Positions 1-6,191 of a stretch of DNA of 46,682 bases are shown piece after piece; position 1 is the first letter of the stretch; each line of letters opens with the position of its first letter. Source of the stretch: a virus; the IMG/VR virus record IMGVR_UViG_3300049595_001259, positions 1 to 46,682 of that record, one strand, 5' to 3'. The notes under the pieces are model-generated. The model saw nothing but the letters and a program-made list of their open reading frames with translations, was not told the origin of the DNA and searched no databases. Made by a program: the position numbers and the translations under genes.

Positions 1-681
1 AGCTTCACGCTCTGCAGTGGCTTCATCGTATATTTTCTGACCATTAAATGTAAGACCACCTGGCATTTTCATACCTTCAAACTTTTTAAGGTTCTGACCC
101 CATTGTTGTTTAATAAGACAAGAAGCGTAACGCCCCAACCAACGATCGCCCCAAGCATCAGAATAAACTGCAGGGTCTACGATTTGATATGCTTCTACGA
201 TTAGATAATTACCAACAGCAACTTGATCCCAAGACATGTCAATGTAAAGTCTATTAATATGTCTATTGTATCTTAATGGTTGCTGACCAACTAGCATCTG
301 TTCTAGGAACTGAACATGGTTCATGGCCATATAATATGGCACCATAGAAACTGATGTCAAAGTGTAAAGATCGTTTAGTGCAATCTGGTAACGGATATTG
401 AATAGGTTATTCAAACCAAGCGCAGAACCAAGAGGGAAGATATTTACCGCTCCAATTATGTTCTCTGGGAGAGTAATATATTTGTTGGCAATATCAGTTG
501 AGTCTATTTGTCTTTTATAATAGGTCTTTTCAGAACCATCAAAATGATAATCCCAATAATATCTTAGAGCTTCGTCAATACGATCTGAAACCTGATCGTC
601 GTCGACGTTGATTTCAACGACTGGTTTACCTAATTTTCTTAGGCAATATTCAGAAAATTCTGCTCTAGTTGTTGGTACCAT
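1..681 (-). CDS. gp13: Neck protein gp13 (3' end missing at window edge)
   Basis: T4 gp13 homologue, a head-tail connector (neck) protein that completes the head before tail joining. The 227 visible codons are open and run off the window start, so the C-terminus is missing. Collinear landmarks with T4 gp13 are CLRKLGKPVVEINVDDDQ near residue 13, ALRYYWDYHFDG near residue 38 (T4: ALELYGEYHFDG) and MPGGLTFNGQKI near the visible end (T4: LPGGVTVDGQRL). The start is the ATG at 681, preceded by GGGTAGGAAATA with a weak AGGA ribosome site. A late-promoter-like AATAAATA box lies about 35 bases upstream. In T4, genes 14 and 15 follow 13 and would lie outside this window. Family assignment is by remembered similarity and is strong. 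Confidence 0.9.
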   Translation of the reverse strand, partial: MVPTTRAEFSEYCLRKLGKPVVEINVDDDQVSDRIDEALRYYWDYHFDGSEKTYYKRQIDSTDIANKYITLPENIIGAVNIFPLGSALGLNNLFNIRYQIALNDLYTLTSVSMVPYYMAMNHVQFLEQMLVGQQPLRYNRHINRLYIDMSWDQVAVGNYLIVEAYQIVDPAVYSDAWGDRWLGRYASCLIKQQWGQNLKKFEGMKMPGGLTFNGQKIYDEATAEREA

Positions 682-714
682 TATTTCCTACCCTTTGGTG
701 GATCTGTTTTATTC

Positions 715-722
715 TATTTATT
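715..722 (-). promoter_or_regulatory. Putative T4-type late promoter for gp13
   Basis: AATAAATA reads on the minus strand in the short gap between the hydrolase-like gene and gp13, about 35 bases before the gp13 ATG. It matches the T4 late -10 box TATAAATA at 7 of 8 positions. The same variant recurs in other gaps of this window. T4 late boxes are read by host RNA polymerase with the phage sigma-like gp55 and co-activator gp33. Confidence 0.5.
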
Positions 723-729
723 AATTGTT

Positions 730-1434
730 TTATACATATATTTTTTCCAAATTTTCATAGATAATATCAGATATAACTTTATGTTCTTCGAAACTGGGAT
801 ACTCTAAACTTTGGGGCAATCCGCATATTTCTTTAACAACGCTATTTATAGTTGTCCCTCTAACAATATATTGTAACACGTCGCCGAATAGATTCTTATC
901 GCAATGAACCATCCATCCATCAAAAATAATAAATTTACATTTTGATTTTTGTAAAGCGTACAAAGAACTAGTAAGCATCACCTTAAACATTTCATGATGC
1001 CATTTTTCGTTCCAGAAAGTATTGTATACATGAAACATAAATTTCTTACTATATTCGTCGGTTGTGTGTGGTAGAATAGTTCTACACATATTTTTGGTAC
1101 GAACGCCATAATCTTCTGTAGTATCATCCAATATTTTGTATTTGTTTTCTTTGTCCATTGTAGATTTGTATTCATAAGTTGGATTAACACCCATTTCAAT
1201 TCTGTCAAACCCGGACCATTGGACCACGACAACATCTTCTTCGGTTAATGGTAATGATTGAATTATCCTCGCAGCACGCCAATTACTAGCGCCTGGAAAT
1301 GATAAATTTTGTAATTTCATATCAAGTTTTTGCGACAGTATACCAGGCCATGTCAATGATTGGCGTTCTTTTTCTGAACATTCTTTATAAAAATTCCAAC
1401 CATATGTCATACTGTCGCCAAATGTATAAAGCAT
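730..1434 (-). CDS. SGNH/GDSL hydrolase-like protein
   Basis: Protein of 234 residues with the layout of an SGNH/GDSL esterase or deacetylase. Block I is LYTFGDSMTYGW with the candidate nucleophile Ser8. A block II-like SFPGASNW follows near residue 47. Block III is degenerate (QWSGFDRIE rather than GxND). A C-terminal PSFEEHKVISD supplies the candidate catalytic His near residue 218. The open frame extends 15 codons further upstream, but the ATG at 1434 is preferred: it has GGAG six bases upstream and sits one base after the stop of the preceding gene, so translation is probably coupled. The substrate is unknown; O-acetyl groups or esters on a surface polysaccharide would fit its place beside the fibre genes. 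The weak block III leaves room for a catalytically altered protein. Confidence 0.65.
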   Translation of the reverse strand: MLYTFGDSMTYGWNFYKECSEKERQSLTWPGILSQKLDMKLQNLSFPGASNWRAARIIQSLPLTEEDVVVVQWSGFDRIEMGVNPTYEYKSTMDKENKYKILDDTTEDYGVRTKNMCRTILPHTTDEYSKKFMFHVYNTFWNEKWHHEMFKVMLTSSLYALQKSKCKFIIFDGWMVHCDKNLFGDVLQYIVRGTTINSVVKEICGLPQSLEYPSFEEHKVISDIIYENLEKIYV

Positions 1435-1435
1435 A

Positions 1436-2218
1436 TCAATCTCCAAAACCAAATGGACATTTTTTCTCTCGCTTATCATTACGCCTCACAAGAGAAATAG
1501 TTCTCCTCCATCCCATAGAAGTTCCAGTGACATTATATGTTTTTGTTTTAAGTTCTTCTTCAGTAACAATATGATTGTGTATTTTGATCTTTTTATCTGT
1601 CAACGGTATAAATTGGACCAATGGAGTGCCCATTGATAAACAGAATTGATCATATCTATTTTTGTTTATCGCCAAAAACGCATTACTTCCTGTTTGGTAA
1701 TGAAAATTTACCATACCAGGAAGAATATGAAAATCAAAATTTTCCAAAGACCATTGAGCGCCGAAACAAGCAAAAGGAATATCTTCTTTGGTTTGTATTT
1801 TCCATGGGCTATTCAGCTTTAACAACCAATGATTCAAAAACCCAGGATTTACCTGATCGTTATTGTGCAATATCGGAGGCGTACCGTTGGAATAATGAAA
1901 GGACAACCCTTTTTCGTGAACATTAACAGCTAAATCACACCAGTTTTCTAAAATAAAACCACGACTATATAGATCATGGAAACCTGGACAAGATTTTATA
2001 GACCTTAGCGATATGTGCCAATTAAAATTTATGCCACCGTTTTCATCAACTTTATATTGAGGCCATTTGGTGTTAGATGGTTGCGTTTTTATTACCTTAT
2101 CATACCATTCGGGTTTGGCTTTGCTTGATTTTACGATGGGCGTAAATTTGTATGCGTCATTATTTGAAGTAAAACAATCAATATTCACAACAGAAGATCT
2201 GTGAAAAAAACTAAACAT
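1436..2218 (-). CDS. Conserved phage protein of unknown function
   Basis: Protein of 260 residues that I cannot assign. It is rich in Trp, His, Phe and Asn, with no signal peptide, membrane segment or repeat. The N-terminus MFSFFHRSSVVNIDCFTSN and the motif KPEWYDKV (residues 35-42) resemble proteins of unknown function found in other T4-like phages, but this is recalled rather than searched. The ATG at 2218 has AAAGGAAC about nine bases upstream. Its TGA stop overlaps the ribosome site of the hydrolase-like gene that follows one base later, so the two are probably made together and may work together. It lies between the adhesin cluster and gp13, where host-specific accessory genes are common. 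Confidence 0.6.
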   Translation of the reverse strand: MFSFFHRSSVVNIDCFTSNNDAYKFTPIVKSSKAKPEWYDKVIKTQPSNTKWPQYKVDENGGINFNWHISLRSIKSCPGFHDLYSRGFILENWCDLAVNVHEKGLSFHYSNGTPPILHNNDQVNPGFLNHWLLKLNSPWKIQTKEDIPFACFGAQWSLENFDFHILPGMVNFHYQTGSNAFLAINKNRYDQFCLSMGTPLVQFIPLTDKKIKIHNHIVTEEELKTKTYNVTGTSMGWRRTISLVRRNDKREKKCPFGFGD

Positions 2219-2232
2219 AACATATGTTCCTT

Positions 2233-2240
2233 TATAAATA
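2233..2240 (+). promoter_or_regulatory. T4-type late promoter (plus strand)
   Basis: A perfect TATAAATA box in the 52-base divergent gap, 31 bases before the ATG of the plus-strand gene at 2271. It is the only late box in this part of the window that points along the plus strand, and it supports the reality of that small gene. Confidence 0.65.
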
Positions 2241-2270
2241 AATAAAATCGCTTCAACAAGAGGGTTAATA

Positions 2271-2498
2271 ATGCCTAAGACAAGAACTTTTGAATTGCCA
2301 GAATTTGATGATTATAACATCAGAACCGAAACCAACCCAACTACGGGAACTGTTGCAATTCAGGAATACTTCTTGAAAGGGGAATTGGTAGCTCAAGCAG
2401 AAATTTCTTTCCACGTTATCGAAGGCGAACCTTTAAAGTGGCCATATAAATTTGTAATCAAAGATCCAAAAGATTTGATCAAATTTACTGAGACATAA
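2271..2498 (+). CDS. Small protein of unknown function, transcribed against its surroundings
   Basis: Protein of 75 residues, acidic to neutral, with no family I recognise. It starts MPKTRTFELPEFDDYNIRTE and contains a likely beta-hairpin stretch (TGTVAIQEYFLKGELVAQAE). Three things argue that it is real: it fills the gap between 2218 and 2503 exactly, it has a perfect late box TATAAATA 31 bases upstream, and an AAGAGGG ribosome site sits six bases before its ATG. It converges with the glycine-rich adhesin gene, the two stops being only a few bases apart, and no terminator hairpin is visible between them. Late expression suggests a virion or assembly role; the orientation suggests separate acquisition. 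Confidence 0.7.
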   Translation: MPKTRTFELPEFDDYNIRTETNPTTGTVAIQEYFLKGELVAQAEISFHVIEGEPLKWPYKFVIKDPKDLIKFTET

Positions 2499-2502
2499 TA
2501 AT

Positions 2503-3183
2503 TTAAGTCCACTCAATATAGACGCTACCGTTACCTCCTCCACTGGCCGCAGGTGCGTTTTCGCCACCGCCACCACCGCCACCACCTGCGCCGATACTTA
2601 TAGCAATAGATGCTCCATAACCTGGGGCATCGGCATCATTCCAATTCCATGTTTTAACAACTTTGCCACCAGCGCCTCCGGAATTACAACCAGTACCACC
2701 GCCAGCGCCGCCTCCTGATGTAACTGTTCCTCCAGAACCTCCTCCAGCAGCACCACTTGGTGGACAATAATCTTGACCACCGCCTCCTCCGCCAGTACCA
2801 CCATTTGCAATTACGTTATTACTACTGTAGAAAGTTGTATTGCCACCAGAAGCTCCAGCCCCCCCACAATATCCATAAGCAAATCCATCGTTACCACAAT
2901 AACCAGTTGCACCACCGCCCCCTGCATTTATTGTAACAGTAAGAGTTTCATATCTGGGTACAGAGAAATATTGTGTAGATCCGGTATAACTAAACGAATT
3001 ATTGCCAGGTGTAACCCATCTTTTCCCATAAGCGGTAGAAATACTTATTTGCCCAGATGGAACTCCTAATAATGTTCGAACATCAGCATCATTCAAAGAT
3101 CTTTGCGAAGTAGAAGATCTTAAAATTTCTACAGAAATATTGGCAAAAGAAATAACACCAGAACCTGGTAAACCAGTAGTCAT
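2503..3183 (-). CDS. Glycine-rich tail-tip adhesin candidate
   Basis: Protein of 226 residues in two parts. Residues 1-55 are a common phage structural motif (SGVISFANISVEI, LNDADVRTLLGVPSGQISI, AYGKRW). Residues about 60-226 hold a beta-rich segment followed by long Gly-rich runs (AGGGGATGYCGNDG, GGTGGGGGGQDYC, GAGGGGGGGG). Such runs resemble the polyglycine-II sandwiches of T-even gp38-type adhesins, where loops between glycine strands contact the receptor; this is analogy, not proven homology. It is the last gene of the fibre transcript, directly after the S74 fibre, with a TAA-TAA-ATG junction. Several Cys residues lie in the Gly-rich part. Likely role: receptor-binding tip or accessory adhesin. 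Confidence 0.65.
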   Translation of the reverse strand: MTTGLPGSGVISFANISVEILRSSTSQRSLNDADVRTLLGVPSGQISISTAYGKRWVTPGNNSFSYTGSTQYFSVPRYETLTVTINAGGGGATGYCGNDGFAYGYCGGAGASGGNTTFYSSNNVIANGGTGGGGGGQDYCPPSGAAGGGSGGTVTSGGGAGGGTGCNSGGAGGKVVKTWNWNDADAPGYGASIAISIGAGGGGGGGGENAPAASGGGNGSVYIEWT

Positions 3184-3186
3184 TTA

Positions 3187-5265
3187 TTAAATCCCTATTT
3201 TTAATTTCAATTCATCAATTTGTTTCTGCTGTTCTTTGATTGCTTCAATCAACAAAGCAACAATTCTATCATATTTAACCGCTTTAGTGCCGTCGTCTTT
3301 AGTTGCAACTACTTCAGGCAAAACCTTTTCAATGTTTTGAGCAATAACACCGACGTCATGTCTACGGATAAAGTATCCATCTTCACCACCACGAGCGTCC
3401 ATGAATTCCTGGGTCCAATCGAATTCAACGCCGTCGACTAACATAATCTTTTCAAGGGCGTTTTCGATGGGTTTTACGTTTTCTTTGAAGATGGCGTCTG
3501 AAGTATAATAAGCTGTGATGTTATTATTTGCTCTAATTTCGCCAGCAGTTCCGGAAGCAGCAGTACCAACACCAATTGAATTAAATTGTGAGTTCTGCGA
3601 AGTAGAAGTGAATGTTGCAGAGCTTCCATCAATCGAGACGCCTGTAAGAGTTTGAGACCCTGTTGTTCTATTAATTGTCAGTGAAGTAGTACCAATAAAC
3701 ATTGTTTGATTTGTTGCTGCAGCGCCGATCTCACCAAGAGTCCATGAAACAGCAGCAGATCCATCAACAGATTTACCAGTTGATCCGATAGTAATAGTTC
3801 TTGACGTACCCCATGTAGCAGTTGTAATAGCAGCAGAACCATTGAAGGCGGAACCATTAATGTTTCTAGAAGTAGCCAATGTGGCTGCACTGTTGACGTT
3901 AAGATTTCCTTCAGTCTTACCATAAGCTGTTGTGGCATTATTGACGTTAAGATTTCCTTCAGCCTTACCATATGGTCCAGTACTATTACCAATTAAGGTC
4001 GTTCCTACGTAATATGATACTGCATTTACAACAGTAGCATTGGCAGTAAATGCGGTTCCTACTGTATGACTAGCAGCGTTCATCGTTCCTGTATGATAAA
4101 CGCCAGTGGCATTGGCAACAAGAGATGTTCCTACTGTATGCGAAGAACCATTAACTACGCCAGTATAAACCGGAAGATAAGCAGCGATATTAGCGTTTAA
4201 TGTTGAATTGAGTTGGTAAGAAGAAGCTGCTGTACCGCCTAAATTGGTTGAGTTATTAGCAATTAATGCGCTGTTAACGTTAAGATTACCTTCGGACTTA
4301 CCATTAACAAATGTTGTATTGTTAGATGAAATCGTTCCAATATATGTTGCATTAACATGAACGCCAGTGGCATTAACAACTGCACCAGTTCCTGGAGTAA
4401 CAAACAAACCTGTAGAATTGGCTGTAATACCATTATTAGCTAGAACTGACAATGTTCCAGAACTTGTGATAGCGCCGCCAGTTAGACCGTTTCCGGAACC
4501 AACAGATGTTACAGTTCCTGCATTAACGTCGTCGACTGCCCAATAAGTGGCTGTACCATTAGAGTGAAGAACTTGGCCAGCGGTGCCGTAAGTACCATTA
4601 GCAGAAAGACCAGAACCTAACACTACGTTAGCATTATATGTATGAACGCCAGATATTGTAAATGCAGCAGTAGTATTAATAACGTTGGCTGGTATTTGAG
4701 CGTATGGAAGAACGCCTGTGGTTATATTAGTAGCATTGGTGTAAAAAGAACCAGGTTGGCTGTTTAGGTTAGTAGCATTAGTTGCCTGCACAGCACTGTT
4801 AACATTTAGAGTAGCTTCTGTTTTACCATAAGGTCCAGTAGCATTACCGATTAATGTTGCGCCAACATAATATGAAACAGCATTAACAACAGTAGCATTA
4901 GCAGTAAAGGCAGTTCCAACAGTATGACTAGCAGCATTAACGATACCAGTATAAACGCCAGTAGCGTTAGCAACAGTAGAAGTGCCAACTGTATGACTAG
5001 CAGCGTTCATAGTGCCAGTGTGATACGCACCAGTAGTATTGGCGATAAAAGTTGTTCCGACAGAAACACTAGTGCTGGTATTAGCGAAACCAACAATCGT
5101 TGTATTTCCGAGATAAACATCCCCTAGAGTAGAAAGACGATGGGTGGGAGCCGAATTATTGATACCCACATTACCTGTAGCGGTAACAGTGACTGCTGTT
5201 CCTAGTAAGGTGGTATTTGAGCCTGTTTCTAGACCATTCTTGACGACGAAATTTTTATCTGCCAT
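3187..5265 (-). CDS. Tail fibre with C-terminal S74 intramolecular chaperone
   Basis: Fibre protein of 692 residues. The N-terminus MADKNFVVKNGLETGSN is followed by a VGINNSAPTHRL motif typical of trimeric phage fibres. The long central shaft (about residues 40-500) is rich in Asn, Ser and Thr, with 23-residue-type units such as NAASHTVGTSTVANATGVYT. A C-terminal peptidase S74 domain starts near residue 589: SDAIFKENVKPI carries the expected Ser-Asp dyad and Lys, with VGVIAQNIEKVLPEVV after it and a closing coiled coil (LLIEAIKEQQKQIDELK). In this family the domain drives trimer folding and then cuts itself off before the Ser. A block near residues 240-340 is nearly the same as one in the fibre at 6191-8848. 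The ATG follows GGGGACAGGGAACC. Confidence 0.9.
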   Translation of the reverse strand: MADKNFVVKNGLETGSNTTLLGTAVTVTATGNVGINNSAPTHRLSTLGDVYLGNTTIVGFANTSTSVSVGTTFIANTTGAYHTGTMNAASHTVGTSTVANATGVYTGIVNAASHTVGTAFTANATVVNAVSYYVGATLIGNATGPYGKTEATLNVNSAVQATNATNLNSQPGSFYTNATNITTGVLPYAQIPANVINTTAAFTISGVHTYNANVVLGSGLSANGTYGTAGQVLHSNGTATYWAVDDVNAGTVTSVGSGNGLTGGAITSSGTLSVLANNGITANSTGLFVTPGTGAVVNATGVHVNATYIGTISSNNTTFVNGKSEGNLNVNSALIANNSTNLGGTAASSYQLNSTLNANIAAYLPVYTGVVNGSSHTVGTSLVANATGVYHTGTMNAASHTVGTAFTANATVVNAVSYYVGTTLIGNSTGPYGKAEGNLNVNNATTAYGKTEGNLNVNSAATLATSRNINGSAFNGSAAITTATWGTSRTITIGSTGKSVDGSAAVSWTLGEIGAAATNQTMFIGTTSLTINRTTGSQTLTGVSIDGSSATFTSTSQNSQFNSIGVGTAASGTAGEIRANNNITAYYTSDAIFKENVKPIENALEKIMLVDGVEFDWTQEFMDARGGEDGYFIRRHDVGVIAQNIEKVLPEVVATKDDGTKAVKYDRIVALLIEAIKEQQKQIDELKLKIGI
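3960..5010. repeat. Imperfect direct duplication inside the S74 fibre gene
   Basis: About 150-190 bases near 3960-4150 recur near 4830-5010. Both copies encode a segment of the form MNAASHTVGTAFTANATVV followed by a YYVG-x-TLIGN-x-TGPYGK element. The copies differ mainly at third codon positions, which points to an old in-frame duplication of shaft units kept under protein-level selection. Confidence 0.6.
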
Positions 5266-5289
5266 GGTTCCCTGTCCCCTATGGTGTTG

Positions 5290-5297
5290 TTTTTATA
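5290..5297 (-). promoter_or_regulatory. Weak late-promoter candidate upstream of the S74 fibre
   Basis: TATAAAAA on the minus strand, 25 bases before the fibre ATG, matches the late box at 7 of 8 positions. The gap 5266-5347 holds no gene and no terminator hairpin that I can see, so a local promoter is plausible. In an AT-rich genome this match alone is weak. Confidence 0.35.
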
Positions 5298-5347
5298 ATA
5301 TTTAGTCATATCGAAGGTTAGATTGCTCGCTCTATGTTGGAAATAGA

Positions 5348-5527
5348 TTATTTAATGACTTTATCAGCCAAAGGTCCATCTGGGCGTGGAGCTCTCAATT
5401 GAGCGTCTGCCTGTTTCTGAACCTCTGTGAAAGTTACTAGAACAGTTTCTAATGGCAACTTTGAAAGACCAAGCATAATTACATTTAGTTGATCGATTGT
5501 CAATTCAAGTTTAATATTCTTATCCAT
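5348..5527 (-). CDS. Small conserved phage protein of 59 residues
   Basis: Read directly from the sequence: a 59-residue protein beginning MDKNIKLELTIDQLNVIMLG and ending PRPDGPLADKVIK. It looks like a beta strand followed by one or two helices (LNVIMLGLSKLPLETVLVTF, then EVQKQADAQLRAP). Short proteins of this pattern, with a hydrophobic start, a Leu/Gly-rich helix and a Q-rich helix, are common in phage tail clusters, but I know no function for them. The ATG is preceded by GAAGGGAAT with good spacing and follows the stop of the 125-residue gene by 12 bases, so it belongs to the same transcript. It is one of several small genes following the fibre at 6191-8848. Confidence 0.75.
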   Translation of the reverse strand: MDKNIKLELTIDQLNVIMLGLSKLPLETVLVTFTEVQKQADAQLRAPRPDGPLADKVIK

Positions 5528-5539
5528 AAGTTATTCCCT

Positions 5540-5917
5540 TCAGTTATTGCTAGTTACTGTATTTGATACAGGCGTTGAATTTGTTACTGGAGCCCAAGGT
5601 AGAGAGTTATCCACAACTGGGTTCTTTTTCTCGTCAATCTGTTTCTGAATTACTTCGTTTACATGATTCTCATAAGTGTCAACAACCACTGCTTTGATCC
5701 AAGTAAGAACGTCATTTTCAGTCAAATCTGAAAATGGAATGAAAGAAGTATTAGCTGGCATATTATTAGAAGAAAATGGAGTTGCTCCAGAAAATTCTCC
5801 AACAAGATCGCCATCGGTTCCTATTTTCTTCCAATATGTCTGCACGACAACATCAGAAGTATTAGCAACAGTTGTAGTTTTTAGTCCAGTTACTTTCCAT
5901 GTATATGATACTGCCAT
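5540..5917 (-). CDS. Small virion-cluster protein, paralogue of the one at 8852-9178
   Basis: Protein of 125 residues. It starts MAVSYTWKVTGLKTTTVANT and has the motifs DVVVQTYWKKIGTDGDLVGEF, FIPFSDLTENDVLTWIKAVV and KNPVVDNSLPWAP. The same plan (short strand, variable strand ending TYW or IHW, GTDGD or KDGD, PF/PY-x-DLT-x-DV, then NP-VV...LPWA) is found in the protein at 8852-9178, so the two are paralogues. The family is frequent in T4-like and other marine phages (I recall it as a DUF, possibly DUF7936) and has no assigned function. It follows the 885-residue fibre and a 79-residue gene in the same transcript; a dedicated fibre chaperone or connector is a reasonable guess. The C-terminus has an added Asn/Thr/Val-rich tail. 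Confidence 0.75.
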   Translation of the reverse strand: MAVSYTWKVTGLKTTTVANTSDVVVQTYWKKIGTDGDLVGEFSGATPFSSNNMPANTSFIPFSDLTENDVLTWIKAVVVDTYENHVNEVIQKQIDEKKNPVVDNSLPWAPVTNSTPVSNTVTSNN

Positions 5918-5945
5918 TTTAATCCTCGTAGTTTATGTTTTAGGT

Positions 5946-5953
5946 TATTTATT
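5946..5953 (-). promoter_or_regulatory. Putative late promoter, AATAAATA
   Basis: AATAAATA on the minus strand in the 34-base gap before the 125-residue gene, 28 bases upstream of its ATG and overlapping the stop of the preceding gene. It is the same variant as at 715 and at 41297/41316. Confidence 0.45.
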
Positions 5954-6191
5954 ATAATCCTAATGCTTGTTTTAATTCATCAATAGTCAGACCAGCACGC
6001 TGCAGTTTTTCCTGAACTGTTGGTTCTGGTAACGGTTCTGGTAATGGGTCAGGATCTTCTGGCGTGTTGCCTTTTTCTAACCATGCCTGATATTCAGCCC
6101 ATTCTTCTTCGTGTTCTGGACCAATAATCATATTGTCAGTAAGTCTGACTACTGCTTCTGTATCAAATCTTGATCTATAATTTAATGCCAT
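5952..6191 (-). CDS. Small fibre-associated protein with Pro-Glu linker
   Basis: Protein of 79 residues in three parts: an N-terminal strand region (MALNYRSRFDTEAVVRLTDN), a W-rich helix (EEEWAEYQAWLEKGNTP) joined to a Pro/Glu-rich linker (DPLPEPLPEPTV), and a C-terminal helix (EKLQRAGLTIDELKQALGL). The YQAWLEKGNTP element and the closing GLTIDELKQALGL helix recur in small proteins next to tail fibres of many phages, often called tail fibre assembly or chaperone-like, though evidence for that role is thin. It overlaps the end of the 885-residue fibre gene by one base, which indicates translational coupling to the fibre. Confidence 0.7.
   Translation of the reverse strand: MALNYRSRFDTEAVVRLTDNMIIGPEHEEEWAEYQAWLEKGNTPEDPDPLPEPLPEPTVQEKLQRAGLTIDELKQALGL

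Noticed and set aside
978-1235. Second-frame open reading frame inside the hydrolase-like gene, and similar ones at 11570-11803, 6652-6912 and 45333-45557
   Set aside because: Out-of-frame or antisense shadows with Leu/Ile- or Arg/Cys-biased composition and no conserved motif.
1435-1479. Longer N-terminus (15 more residues) for the hydrolase-like protein
   Set aside because: Would overlap the preceding gene, lacks a ribosome site, and the MLYTFGDS start has GGAG at ideal spacing and begins directly at the conserved strand.
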